From NCBI GenBank assembly GCA_012295275.1, contig CM022670.1:38702251-38766250 (forward strand): a stretch of 64,000 bases of DNA, in the 5' to 3' direction. The notes below the pieces were generated by a model. That model did no database searches. It worked only from the letters and a program-made list of their open reading frames with translations, and was not told the DNA's origin. Position 1 is the first letter of the stretch. Every line of letters begins with the position of its first letter. A program made the position numbers and the translations under genes. The stretch comes from Chrysomallon squamiferum (lineage: Eukaryota > Mollusca > Gastropoda > Neomphalida > Peltospiridae). Below, piece after piece: positions 23,683 through 34,911 of the stretch.

Positions 23683-24417
23683 CAGTAATACCTCGCTTAA
23701 CGATCTCTCGCTTAACGATATCCCGCTTTAACGATCTTTTTTTTTTTTTTTTTTTTTTTTACAAATTATATAAATAAAAATATAACTGTTAATTACTCGA
23801 AATAAATGGTACAAATGGGTACAATGCACGTGTTTAAGTCCGTTCGTTTTTCGCTCGTGTTTCGTTCAATCACGCGCTAAAGCTTCCTTCAGCTGTTTTG
23901 ATCAGTTGACATGCAGACGTCATACGTGCCTGTGGGCTTCAGATTCTCTCTTCTCTTCTGTTTCCATTTAGACTTAACGCTTTTGTAGTTTACCCTTCCA
24001 ATATGTCAACACAAACAGACAGTAAGTACATCGGCGAACGCTGATGTTAAAACGAAACGGAAGTCAATAACTTTAGAAACAAAATACGATATCTTAAATG
24101 AACTCAAAATACCTACAAAAAATGAACCCACAGTGAGTGCCATATACTTATATCTTAATCTATTGGTATGAACTGATTGGTAAATGATTTACTGATTCAG
24201 TAATATCTATGATCTATTAAATAATTTTTGTCTGAATTGCAGTTTTATTTCTCCTTATTTAACTTTTTGTTTTATTTGTTATGTCATATCTCATCAGCGA
24301 GAACGTAACAATTGTTTTTAACCTTGATTAGATCTAAATTAGACTCCTGCTTAACGAAACCTCACTTAACGATCGGAAGTTTGGAACCAATTACATCATT
24401 AAACCGAGGTATTACTC
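23683..24417 (+). mobile_element. Non-autonomous pogo/Tigger-like Tc1-mariner element
   Basis: The ends form a terminal inverted repeat: CAGTAATACCTCGCTTAACG on the left and GAGTAATACCTCGG as the reverse complement of the right end. TA dinucleotides flank it at 23681-23682 and 24418-24419. Inside, 24046-24132 reads VKTKRKSITLETKYDILNEL followed by KIPTKNE, the start of a CENP-B/pogo-type helix-turn-helix, so it looks like a deletion derivative of an autonomous copy. The remainder of a transposase (DDE catalytic core) is absent. The paralogous unit 2 keeps the uninserted sequence with a single TA at 27978-27979. Confidence 0.85.
23709..23760. other. Simple-sequence tract inside the element
   Basis: A T run at 23739-23760 follows three degenerate repeats of CTCGCTTAACGAT, so the left end of the element carries internal subterminal repeats of its own terminus. 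Confidence 0.7.
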
Positions 24418-25084
24418 TATTAAGTATTCTTTACAGCGAAATTTTGTTTTACCGACAAAAAAACAAATAAATAAATAAATAAAATAAAGAGAGAGAAAAA
24501 AGAAGAAAAAAAAAGAGGAGAAAACCTAAATTACACATCAAACGTGCACTGAAGTATAGGAGTTAATCTTTCTAGAGAAGTTAAGAAGACACTAGTGTGT
24601 AAAATTTTAGAATCAAACTACGACAAAGATGACTTATTATTTTGAAAGTTCATTATAACGGAGTTTAGCATTTTTGTGATTAATTTGGCATCTTCATTTT
24701 TGTTAAACGTAAACTGTATTGATTCCTGTCTAATACTGTTACTTTATTCACGGATCAGATTATATAGAGAATGTATATCGATCGTTCATACAACAATAAT
24801 GGAGTTTCTAAACTGAAAATGTAGACGACATTTTAAACGTGGTATTAAACAAAAATGTGAGAAAGATAATTGAAATGTAGGTATAATAACATTTAATGAA
24901 AAAAATCTATGTTTTGTTTTAAATGAAACTCAGTGACATTTTGTCACATTTTGGTGTTAATCTATTATTTTTACCTTCAATATATTTTTTTCACAGAAAA
25001 ATATTCGGACAAAATATCGACTGAAATAGTAGAGGCTATTAAATTAATCTTTTTTAGGAGTTGTATTCCAGTAGTAATTTTTAT

Positions 25085-25315
25085 ATCAAAAAAAAAAAAA
25101 TAATAATAATAATAATAAAAAATAAACAGAAGTAAAAAATAATAATAATAAAAAATAAATAAATAAATAAATAAATAAAAAATAAATAAATAAATAAAAT
25201 AAAATAAAATAAAATAAAATAAAATAAAATAATAATAATGAATGAATAATAAATGAATAAATAAATGGGAAAAAAAATTATAATTGTAAAGAAAATTAAA
25301 GAAAGAAAAAAAAAA
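25085..25315. repeat. A-rich AAT/AAAT/AAAAT microsatellite cluster
   Basis: Successive ATA, AAAT and AAAAT runs near the end of array unit 1. Confidence 0.9.
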
Positions 25316-25732
25316 AAAATGGGAAAAAAATATACAGCATTATTTAATTCAAAACTAAAATTAAAGAAAGTCTAAAATCTTGGATTCGGCAAAAGGTAAT
25401 CCATATCACAGGATGGCGGAGGTTATCGAAATTAACCACGATGACGTTATGACGTCAATAATAGACAAACGTCATTATATGGACAGTCGAAGTTTTTTGC
25501 AGCTTGATAAGAATTTGCTTGTTCAGAATTTCGTAATGGAGGCATGAACTTATTAGTTTTAAAATAACAGAATGATTTAACTCTTTCAAAACTCAACATC
25601 ATTTTACACCATAAATTATTTTTTATTGTGCTTGCATTTATAAAGAATAATTATTATGTTTCTTTCCATTTTATTTGTTTGTTTGCTTACTTGCTGCGTA
25701 TTATCATCATCATCAGAATAATCATTATTCTT

Positions 25733-25775
<43 letters not shown>

Positions 25776-26136
25776 GTGGTCATACGGATGAAGACGAATA
25801 TGATAATTTAAACAGTTATCAATACCATGAGGATAGATTAATCAGAATGCAGACATATAATACGTCATATATTTCACTGTATATTTATCATTTACAAATA
25901 CTTTTGCTTACAATTTTGCAAATCTGGGCTTTTCTTCCCCACCTGAATATCATTACTACTATTCTATTACTGTTATACTGCAACTGCTACCACTACTACA
26001 GTTACTACTAATAATAATTTTGCTATCACCACCACCACAAAAGCTACCAATATTACTACTACCATTATGTATGGAACATAATTATATTGTCTTTACTCAT
26101 AACAACTCCATAGCTCCTTCAGCACAAATTCACGTA

Positions 26137-26171
<35 letters not shown>

Positions 26172-26438
26172 TACTAATAAACAGGTTAATAAATAAATAA
26201 TGAATTTCTTTATTCACAAATAATGGATTTTCTTTTATGGATTGGAATACTAAACTATGTTTATCATTATTATCTAAACTCTACATCCTTACATTCTTTT
26301 CGCTAAGATATCGATACATGTTTTAAAGAACGCCCATTATCATAATATCTTCCATCGAATCATAAGGAGGAACACGTATATAAATATTGTTTTATCCAAT
26401 CCTAAGCAACATTTTCACTACGCTTGTTAACCTGGTAC

Positions 26439-26447
26439 TTTATAAAA
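26439..26447 (+). promoter_or_regulatory. GPCR5 TATA box (TTTATAAAA)
   Basis: 51 bp before the ATG at 26490, inside a block shared with the sister genes (CGCTTGTTAACCTGGTA upstream, CGTAGCGGAC downstream). Confidence 0.7.
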
Positions 26448-26489
26448 TGATTCAACATTAAAACGTAGCGGACACTTGAGAATGTGACA

Positions 26490-27436
26490 ATGGTTAACCA
26501 TACAGATTCGTCTATTGAATCACTGGTTGATATGCGTGTGTTTAACATCTTCATTTTAATTTCGAGTTTGTTACTCATTGCCGTTTCAGTCTTAGGAAAT
26601 GTCTTGACAGTAACTGCAATCTGTCGATTTAGTTACTTGAGATACCCCAGCAACGTCATGATAGGGGCTTTGGCCATATGCGACACGATGACGGCTTCTG
26701 TATTCACGCCAATGATTTTAGTAAGAGCACTGGATCCTGTCGTTTTCACTAAGAGAACATCATGTGTGATTATGGTATTCTTTGGACAAAGTATTGCACA
26801 TGGGAGTATTGTATTCCTTGCGCTTATGTCTTTAGAAAGATTTTGTGCCGTTCAGTTCCCGTTTTTCTATTATGCACATGTAACCGTGAAACGTAATACG
26901 ATTTTAGTTATTTGTACTGGCTGGCAATAATAATCCTGAACTTGCCTGCGATATCCGGAATCGACTTCTGGGACCAGATCTTGCTTTGCTACACTCCAAA
27001 CCTCTACCCCAAAGCCTACACTACGGTTATGGTCATTACTGCTCTAACCGCTCAGCTTGTAGGTTTTTTGGCTTTCGTTCGAGTGTTGGTAGCAGAACTC
27101 TATTTCAGACGTCAAAATAGAAACGTGCAGGCTTCGGACACGGAAAAACAAGCCTCGATAAATTCCACGGTGATGATTTCTGCGTACGGGATATCGCTGT
27201 GTCTTTACCTTCCCCATATTTTGTACTACATGCTTGGTGCAATTACAAACACATCATATAGTCACATTATACTGGGGCTTATTCAACTGCTCGATCTGGT
27301 CAACACGACGGTAAACTGTTTTATTTACGGGTGGAAAAACAGTAAATTCAGAGAGGCTTACAAGACTCTGCTGTCCTGTAGTAACAGATTTCGTGTACAA
27401 CCTGACAATTCCATCACACAAACTGCGACTGCTTGA
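26490..27436 (+). CDS. GPCR5: class A receptor, frame broken by one missing base
   Basis: The frame from ATG 26490 runs through NHTDSS, helices 1-3 (SVLGNVLTV; LAICD; LERFCAVQFPF) and into helix 4, then stops after LVICTG. GPCR6 reads ACTGGCATGGCAG here while this copy has ACTGGCTGGCAA, so one A is missing between 26921 and 26922. The downstream frame continues AIIILNLPAISGIDFW, LLCYTP in loop 2, helices 5-7 (YLPHILYYML; NCFIYGW) and a full tail ending QTATA at 27436. Everything else is intact, and the promoter is the same type as its sisters. It is either an assembly error or a very young pseudogene. Differences from GPCR6 and GPCR7 fall in helix 3 (SIAHGS), helix 5 and the loop 3/helix 7 edge. 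Ligand unknown. Confidence 0.88.
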
Positions 27437-27977
27437 ACGTCACAGTCACATTTTCTCGAATGTTCATTTATCATCTGTAAAGAAATTCTCAGAAACATCA
27501 CTGAACAATAACTGATTATCACTGAGGCACTATCACTCGGATACACCCACGTTTGGTTAAAATACATTTACACATTTCACTTTCAACTGGAAAACTGTTT
27601 TTAACTGATGTGTCAGTTAATTCCAGCGTCTGATTTCACTCTGAATGTCACGAATGGTCGTTTATTTAAAAGAAACAAATCAAATTGTTAATCTGTTTAC
27701 TTAAATATTTGTGCGTTTATGTGCTTAAATAATATTACGTGTGTAATGAATTCTTACTTAATAATTATTTTGCTTAACTATAATAACAGTTTTCATAGGA
27801 AAAGCAACAAATATTTTATTACTATTTTGTTTTTGTTTTGTTTTTTTTGTCATCATCATCATCATCATCATCATCATCAACAAGGTCATAATAATAGAAA
27901 TGTATCATAACAGTAGCATTCTAAAAGTAGCCCTTTCAATATTTTCAAGATAATTTTGAACCAAAGTTATTCAAAAG

Positions 27978-27979
27978 TA
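27978..27979. other. Empty insertion site matching the unit 1 transposon
   Basis: Unit 2 reads CCAAAGTTATTCAAAAGTAA then CAAGTATTCTTTACAGC; unit 1 has CCAAAGTTATT, the element, then AAGTATTCTTTACAGC. The single TA here corresponds to the TA duplicated around 23683-24417. Confidence 0.75.
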
Positions 27980-28014
27980 ACAAGTATTCTTTACAGCAAC
28001 ATTTTCTTTTAAAC

Positions 28015-28051
<37 letters not shown>

Positions 28052-28324
28052 AAATTACAGATCAAACGTGTACGAATTAATCTTTATAAAGAAGTTATGA
28101 AAAATCTAGTGTGTAAAATTTTAGAATAAAATTATGACAAAGATGACTTATTATTTTCAAAGTTCATTATAACGGAGTGTAGCATTTTTTTCTGATTAAT
28201 TTGGTATCTTCAATTTGTAAACAGAAATTTAATTGATTCATGTCTAATATTTTTTTAGTTCATTTATGAATCAGATTGACCTGTGTTAGTTACTATATTT
28301 TTTGATGTCATATAATTAGTATGT

Positions 28325-28330
28325 AATAAA
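28325..28330 (+). terminator. Poly(A) signal AATAAA downstream of GPCR5
   Basis: ATGTAATAAAGATATAC is conserved after GPCR6 (30482) and GPCR7 (34260). Here it is about 890 bp past the stop codon because of extra 3' sequence. Confidence 0.45.
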
Positions 28331-28516
28331 GATATACTCATTGTCTTTGATGTTTATATATTTTCATTACCCGTAATTATATATATCTAAAATACAAGTA
28401 ATACTTTAGGTATAGTGTTGTTTTATACTTCTCTTTGTGTTTGTTTTCCTGAATCTCTGTGGATGGTCTTTTAAATTGAAAAAATAAATAAGTAACAGAT
28501 GACGATAAAGAACGAG

Positions 28517-28623
<107 letters not shown>

Positions 28624-29275
28624 CATACAGATGAAGACGATGATACTAGTGTAAACAGTTATGACTACGAAGAGGACAGATTAATCAGAATGCAGGGATA
28701 TAATAGATCATAAATTTGACTGTATTTTTATCATTTACAAATATTTTTGCGTACAGTTTTGCATATCTGAGCTTTTCTTCCCCACCTGACTACTACTACT
28801 ATTACTACTATTATACTAGAACGGCTACTACTAATATTACTGCTACTACTACTTCTACTAATTCTACTATCACCACCACCACCACCACAAATACTACCAA
28901 TATTATCATTTATATATGTACTGAATATAATAGATTTAGTACAATATAGCCCTTACAACTATATTTTCTTTAGTTACAACGCCATAGCTCCATTAGTTCA
29001 AATTCATATATATATATATATATATATAGTGGGTTTTTCATATATTGTTTCGATTTTATATTCACAACTAACGGATTGTCTTTTATGGATTGGAATACTA
29101 AATCATGTCTGTGATTATTATCTAAACTCCAGATGCGTATATTGTTTTAGCTTAGATATTGATTCATTTTCTACGAACGCCCATTATAGTAATATCTTCC
29201 ATCGAATCATAAAGAGATACATATATTTTTATCCAGTCATAAGCAACTTTTTCACTATGCTTGTTACCTAGGTAT

Positions 29276-29284
29276 TTTATAAAA
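29276..29284 (+). promoter_or_regulatory. GPCR6 TATA box (TTTATAAAA)
   Basis: 51 bp before the ATG at 29327, within the shared core promoter; TATCTTCCATCGAATCATAA lies about 80 bp further upstream. Confidence 0.7.
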
Positions 29285-29326
29285 CGACTGGGAATTAAAA
29301 GGTAGTGGACAATTTAGAATGAGACA

Positions 29327-30274
29327 ATGGTTAACCATACAGACTCGTCTACTGAACCACTGGTTGATATGCGTGTGTTTAACGTCTTCATTCTAATTTT
29401 GAGTTTGTTACTCATTGCCGTTTCAGTCTTAGGAAATGTCTTGACAGTAACTGCAATCTGTCGATTTAGTTACTTGAGATACCCCAGCAACGTCATGATA
29501 GGGGCTTTGGCCATATGCGACACGATGACGGCTTCTGTATTCACGCCAATTGTTTTAGTAAGAGAACTGGATCCTGTCGTTTTCACTAAGAGAACATCAT
29601 GTGTGATTGTGCTGTTCTTTGGACAAATTATTGCACATGGGAGTATTGTATTCCTTGCGCTTATGTCTTTAGAAAGATTTTGTGCCGTTCAGTTCCCGTT
29701 TTTCTATTATGCACATGTAACAGTGAAACGTAATATGATTTTAGTTATTTGTACTGGCATGGCAGTAATAATCCTGAACTTGCCTGCGATATCCGGAATC
29801 GACTTCTGGGACCAGATCTTGCTTTGCTATGCTCCAAACCTCTACCCCAAAGGCTACACTACGGTTATTGTCATTACTGCTCTAACCGCTCAGCTTGTAG
29901 GCTTTTTGGCTTTCGTTCGAGTGTTGGTAGCAGAACTCTATTTCAGACGTCAAAATAGAAACGTGCAGGCTTCGGACACGGAAAAACAAGCGTCGATAAA
30001 TTCCACGGTGATGATTTCTGCGTACGGGATATCGCTGTGTCTTTACCTTCCGCATATTTTCTACTACATGCTTGCTACAATTACAAACACATCATATAGT
30101 CACATTATACTGGCGCTCATTCAACTGCTCGATCTGGTCAACACGACGGTAAACTGTTTTATTTACGGGTGGAAGAACAGTAAATTCAGAGAGGCTTACA
30201 AGACACTGCTGTCCTGTGGTAACAGGTTTCGTGTACAACCTCACAATTCCATCACACCAACTGCGACTGCTTGA
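29327..30274 (+). CDS. GPCR6: intact intronless class A receptor, 315 aa
   Basis: A reference member of the array. The short N-terminus has an N3 sequon (NHT). Helix 1 (about 18-44) carries G36-N37 and helix 2 (54-79) LAICD with D65. C92 starts helix 3, which ends E116-R117-F118 (LERFCAVQFPF). Helix 4 is 136-156, and loop 2 has C167 (LLCYAP). Helix 5 (176-203) lacks the usual Pro. Helix 6 (227-250) has P242 in LYLPH but no CW. Helix 7 has N276-C-F-I-Y280, helix 8 is KNSKFREAYKTLL with C297, and the tail is Ser/Thr-rich. The protein is expected at the plasma membrane and coupled to G proteins. The P-to-C change in NPxxY and the missing CW motif make its activation switch unusual. A poly(A) signal lies about 210 bp downstream. 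Ligand unknown; not matched to a named receptor. Confidence 0.94.
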   Translation: MVNHTDSSTEPLVDMRVFNVFILILSLLLIAVSVLGNVLTVTAICRFSYLRYPSNVMIGALAICDTMTASVFTPIVLVRELDPVVFTKRTSCVIVLFFGQIIAHGSIVFLALMSLERFCAVQFPFFYYAHVTVKRNMILVICTGMAVIILNLPAISGIDFWDQILLCYAPNLYPKGYTTVIVITALTAQLVGFLAFVRVLVAELYFRRQNRNVQASDTEKQASINSTVMISAYGISLCLYLPHIFYYMLATITNTSYSHIILALIQLLDLVNTTVNCFIYGWKNSKFREAYKTLLSCGNRFRVQPHNSITPTATA

Positions 30275-30481
30275 CCGCCACAGTTACATTTTCTAAAACG
30301 TTCATTTATCATCTGTTATGAAATTCTCGGAAATATCACTGTCAAAACGTTCTATTTGAACAATAACTGTTTCTCACTGAGGTACTATCACTGAGATACA
30401 CCGACGTTTAGTTATTATACATTTACACATTTCAGTTTGAACTGGGAAAGTGTTTTTAAGTGATGGATCAGTTTAGTATGT

Positions 30482-30487
30482 AATAAA
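30482..30487 (+). terminator. Poly(A) signal AATAAA of GPCR6
   Basis: 208 bp after the stop codon, within ATGTAATAAAGATATAC, conserved after GPCR7. Confidence 0.6.
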
Positions 30488-31101
30488 GATATACACAGTT
30501 TCTTTTATATTTATTGATTTTCATTCCGTGTAATTATATATATAAAAAAGAAAAGATAAAAGTAATGTATAATAGTTTAGATCTAGTGTTGTTTTATACT
30601 TCTCTTTGTGTTTGTTTTTCAAAATCTCTGCGTTAATGGCTTAAAAGGAAAAAAGGAAATAAGTAACAGATCGCGATAAAGATATTAACTATTTGCAAAA
30701 CCTCGTTAAGGAAGTTGCAAATTTCCTATTAAAGCACAAAGAAGAAGAAGAAGAAGAAGAAATAGAAGAAATAGAAGAGAGAGTATTTCGATCTTTTACA
30801 CAGCAGTAATAGAGTGTGTACATTGAAAATGGAGACACCTTAAACGTAGTATTAAAAAAATGTGTTTGTGAGAGAGTTAACTGAAATGTAGGTATAATAC
30901 ATTTAATGAAAAATCTGTATGTTTTGTTTTAAGTGAAACTCAATTACATTTTGACACATTTTGAAATTAATCCTGTTTTTAAGTCTTCGGTGTATTCGGA
31001 TAAAGTATCGAATAAAATAGAAGCACGCCGTTAAAGTTTCTTTTTATGAGTTTTATCCCAGTAGTAACTTGATTTGTAGCAGACGACGACAATAATAATA
31101 A

Positions 31102-31103
<2 letters not shown>

Positions 31104-31132
<29 letters not shown>

Positions 31133-31158
31133 AAGAAGAAGAAGAAGAAGAAGAAGAA
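31104..31158. repeat. (GAA)n microsatellite
   Basis: About 18 GAA units; the homologous tract in unit 4 lies at 34833-34899. Confidence 0.97.
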
Positions 31159-31677
31159 AGAAACATACACTAGCAGAATTCGTGATTGATATGTATAAAG
31201 TATGAATAGTATTATTGTTGTAAGAAATTTCATTCAAAGATAATGTTAATAAACGTCTAAATTTATCTTGGAATCTGGTCAAACTGGTCCAGATCTGGAA
31301 TCCAACGCGCCGGAGTCTACCGAAATTAACCGAGGGATTTCGACGACATTATGACGTTAGTAATAGACAAACGTCACTAAGGACAGGCACTGTTTTTGCA
31401 GCGTGCGTAGTATTCGCTTGTTCAGAATTTCGAATAATCGAGGTATGAACTTATTAGTTTTTAAAATAACACAATGCTAGACATTTTTCATGGAACTGCA
31501 GTTCACAGCAAATATATTTCAGTTTTTAAACAAAACATTAATTGCACAGTACATCATAAATTAATATTATTATTATTTAATCGTCTTTAATCTGCATTTT
31601 TTAAGGATAATAATTATGATTTTATTACCATCATTATGTTTATAATATAAATATCAATTATATATTTTTTTTCTTTC

Positions 31678-31680
<3 letters not shown>

Positions 31681-31735
<55 letters not shown>
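31681..31735. repeat. (TG)n microsatellite
   Basis: About 27 units; homologous tract in unit 4 at 35701-35751. Confidence 0.98.
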
Positions 31736-31740
<5 letters not shown>

Positions 31741-33053
31741 AATGAAATTAAATAGTTATGTGTGTGTTAGACCGAACGCACATTTTTCGTTATTAACTTT
31801 CCATTTTATTTGTTTGCTTAGTTGATAGTTATTATTATTATTGCTGCTGTCTTTGTTGTTGTGATTATTATTATTATTATTATCATCATAATCATTATCA
31901 TTATCATCATTGTTGTTGTTGAAGGTACCGAAACCCCACAGCCTTTGAAGTATGAAAAATGAAAAAAATAATTTTTACAAGATAATTAGAATATGTAATG
32001 ACGTAGATACTGACAATGACAAGTTTATAATTAAACTGTGATTGTCCAATAAATTAGCTTTGTTTTTAATTACCATCTCTTCCGATGGATCCTATCATCT
32101 TCGGTTTAGTTTTTTAATTAGCAATTTGTTCTTAATCAAACTGAACAACAAAATACGTTCAGAGAAAGCCAGTAAACAGTACATAATAAAGACAGAATAG
32201 AAATAGTATCTTTGTTTTAATATTTCTAAAATAATAGCGTTACACTTAATAATGGGCGATAACTAACACATTTTTAAATTTTAAGGATGTAAAATGGACA
32301 ATTTTCTGCAGTGAAAGGGGCAACAACAACAACAACAGCAGTAATAATAATAAAAATAGTAATACTTCCTGTCATACAGACGAAGTTAGATTAATCAGAA
32401 TGCACAAATATAATACGCCATAGATTTCACTCTATTTTTATCATTTAAAAATATTTTTGTTTATCTGAATTTTTCTTCACCGACCTTACTGCTTCTACTA
32501 CTACTAGTACTGTTGCCACTACAACTACTAGTACCATCACTATTACACTGCAATTGCTGCTACTACTACTAGTAGTTCTACAATCACCACCACCTCAACA
32601 ACTACAACAACTGCTGCTACTACTGCAGTTATGGATGGAATATATTTATATATACTGAAGATAATAGATTCATTGCAGTGTAAACGTTACAACTCTGTTT
32701 TCTTTAGTCGCAACAACATCATAGCTTCATTAACTCAAATTCATGTATAAAAAATAAATAAAAATATAAATATATAAATATATAAATATATAAATAAATA
32801 AATAAATAATCGGTTTCAGATATTGTTTTTATTTTATATTCACAAATAACCAATCTTCTTTTATGGATTGGAATACTAAATTATCTCTATGATCATTATC
32901 TAAACTCCACATGCTTATATTCTTTTCTCTAAAATATTGATAATTTTTAAAACAACGCCCATTATAGTAATATCTTCCATCGAATCATAAAGAGATACAT
33001 ATATTTTTATCCAGTCATAAGCAACATTTTCACTACGCTTGTTAACCTGGTAC

Positions 33054-33062
33054 TTTATAAAA
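33054..33062 (+). promoter_or_regulatory. GPCR7 TATA box (TTTATAAAA)
   Basis: 51 bp before the ATG at 33105, in the same core promoter as GPCR4-6. Confidence 0.7.
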
Positions 33063-33104
33063 CGATTCAACATTAAAACGTAGCGGACAACTGAGAATGA
33101 GACA

Positions 33105-34052
33105 ATGGTTAACCATACAGACTCGTCTACTGAACCACTGGTTGATATGCGTGTGTTTAACGTCTTCATTCTAATTTTGAGTTTGTTACTCATTGCCGTT
33201 TCAGTCGTAGGAAATGTCTTGACAGTAACTGCAATCTGTCGATTTAGTTACTTGAGATACCCCAGCAACGTCATGATAGGGGCTTTGGCCATATGCGACA
33301 CGATGACGGCTTCTGTATTCACGCCAATTGTTTTAGTAAGAACACTGGATCCTGTCGTTTTCACTAAGAGAACATCATGTGTGATTGTGCTGTTCTTTGG
33401 ACAAATTATTGTACATGGGAGTATTGTATTCCTTGCGCTTATGTCCTTAGAAAGATTTTGTGCCGTTCAGTTCCCGTTTTTCTATTATGCACATGTAACT
33501 GTGAAACGTAATATGATTTTAGTTATTTGTACTGGCATGGTAGTAATAATCCTGAACTTGCCTGCGATATCCGGAATCGACTTCTGGGACCAGATCTTGC
33601 TTTGCTACACTCCAAACCTCTACCCCAAAGCCTACATTACGGTTATGGTCATTACTGCTCTAACCGCTCAGCTTGTAGGCTTTTTGGCTTTCGTTCGAGT
33701 GTTGGTAGCAGAACTCTATTTCAGACGTCAAAATAGAAACGTGCAGGCTTCGGACACGGAAAAACAAGCGTCGATAAATTCCACGGTGATGATTTCTGCG
33801 TACGGGATATCGCTGTGTCTTTACCTTCCGCATATTTTGTACTACATGCTTGCTGCAATTACAAACACATCATATAATCACATTATACTGGCGATCATTC
33901 AACTACTCGATCTGGTCAACACGACGGTAAACTGTTTTATTTACGGGTGGAAGAACAGTAAATTCAGAGAGGCTTACAAGACACTGCTGTCCTGTGGTAA
34001 CAGGTTTCGTGTACAATCTCACAATTCCATCACACCAACTGCGACTGCTTGA
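33105..34052 (+). CDS. GPCR7: intact intronless class A receptor, 315 aa
   Basis: Same length and motifs as GPCR6: N3 sequon, GN in helix 1 (SVVGN), LAICD, C92, LERFCAVQFPF, LLCYTP in loop 2, YLPH in helix 6, NCFIYGW in helix 7 and a Ser/Thr tail. It differs from GPCR6 at about fifteen positions. These include VRTLDP for VRELDP at loop 1, IIVHGS for IIAHGS in helix 3, CYTP/KAYITVM for CYAP/KGYTTVI at loop 2 and helix 5, and AAITNTSYNHIILAI for ATITNTSYSHIILAL at loop 3 and helix 7. Most of these face the outer half of the bundle. The promoter matches the other array genes, and a poly(A) signal lies at 34260. Ligand unknown. Confidence 0.94.
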   Translation: MVNHTDSSTEPLVDMRVFNVFILILSLLLIAVSVVGNVLTVTAICRFSYLRYPSNVMIGALAICDTMTASVFTPIVLVRTLDPVVFTKRTSCVIVLFFGQIIVHGSIVFLALMSLERFCAVQFPFFYYAHVTVKRNMILVICTGMVVIILNLPAISGIDFWDQILLCYTPNLYPKAYITVMVITALTAQLVGFLAFVRVLVAELYFRRQNRNVQASDTEKQASINSTVMISAYGISLCLYLPHILYYMLAAITNTSYNHIILAIIQLLDLVNTTVNCFIYGWKNSKFREAYKTLLSCGNRFRVQSHNSITPTATA

Positions 34053-34259
34053 CCGTCACAGTCATATTTTCTCAAACGTTCATTTATCATCTGTTATGAA
34101 ATTCTCGGAAACATCACTGTCAAAACGTTTTGTTTGAACAATAACTGTTTCTCACTGAGGCACTATCACTAGGATACACCCATGTTCAGTTATTATACAT
34201 TTACACATTTCAGTTTGAGCTGGAAAACTGTTTTTAAGTGATAGATCTGTTTAATATGT

Positions 34260-34265
34260 AATAAA
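34260..34265 (+). terminator. Poly(A) signal AATAAA of GPCR7
   Basis: 208 bp after the stop codon, matching the GPCR6 arrangement. Confidence 0.6.
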
Positions 34266-34459
34266 GATTTACTCAGTGTCTTTTATAATTATATATTTTC
34301 ATTCCCTGTATTGATATATAAAAAAAAGATAATAGTAAGGTATAATAATTTCGGTTTAGTGTTGTTTTATACTTCTCTTTGTGTTTGTTTTTCTAAATAT
34401 CTGTGTTAATGGCGTAAAAGGAAAAAAGTAAATAAGTAACAGATCACGATAAAGATATT

Positions 34460-34461
<2 letters not shown>

Positions 34462-34547
<86 letters not shown>
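34462..34547. repeat. (GA)n microsatellite
   Basis: About 43 units, at the place where unit 3 has only a short GAAGAA tract. Confidence 0.98.
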
Positions 34548-34552
<5 letters not shown>

Positions 34553-34830
34553 CGATCTTTTACACAGCAGTAATAGACTGTGTACATTGAAAATGGAGAT
34601 ACCTTAAACGTAGTATTAAAAAAATGTGTGTGTGAGAGAGATAACTGAAATGTACGTATAATACATTTAATGAAAAATCTGTATGTTTTGTTTTAAATTA
34701 ATCCTGTATTTTAGTCTTGAGTATATTCGGATAAAATATTGATTGAAACAGACGAAGGCTGTTCTATCCCAGTAGTAACTTGATTTGTTAATAATAATAA
34801 CAATAATTAGAATAATAATAATAATAACAA

Positions 34831-34832
<2 letters not shown>

Positions 34833-34861
<29 letters not shown>

Positions 34862-34899
34862 AAGAAGAAGAAGAAGAAGAAGAAGAAGAAGAAGAAGAA
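34833..34899. repeat. (GAA)n microsatellite
   Basis: About 22 units, flanked by AAT and GAAA repeats. Confidence 0.97.
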
Positions 34900-34911
34900 A
34901 GAAAGAAAGAA

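Larger units (their letters stand above)
21126..25774. repeat. Receptor array unit 1 (GPCR4)
   Basis: The first of four homologous units. Shared landmarks are an upstream GATTGGAATA block, the TCTTCCATCGAATCATAA block, the TATA core promoter, the receptor, and a 3' block with TCGAAATTAACC at 25429 (ACCGAAATTAACCGAGG in units 3 and 4). Unit 1 is longest because it holds an internal duplication (23.0-23.6 and 24.6-25.1 kb) and a transposon insertion. Confidence 0.8.
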
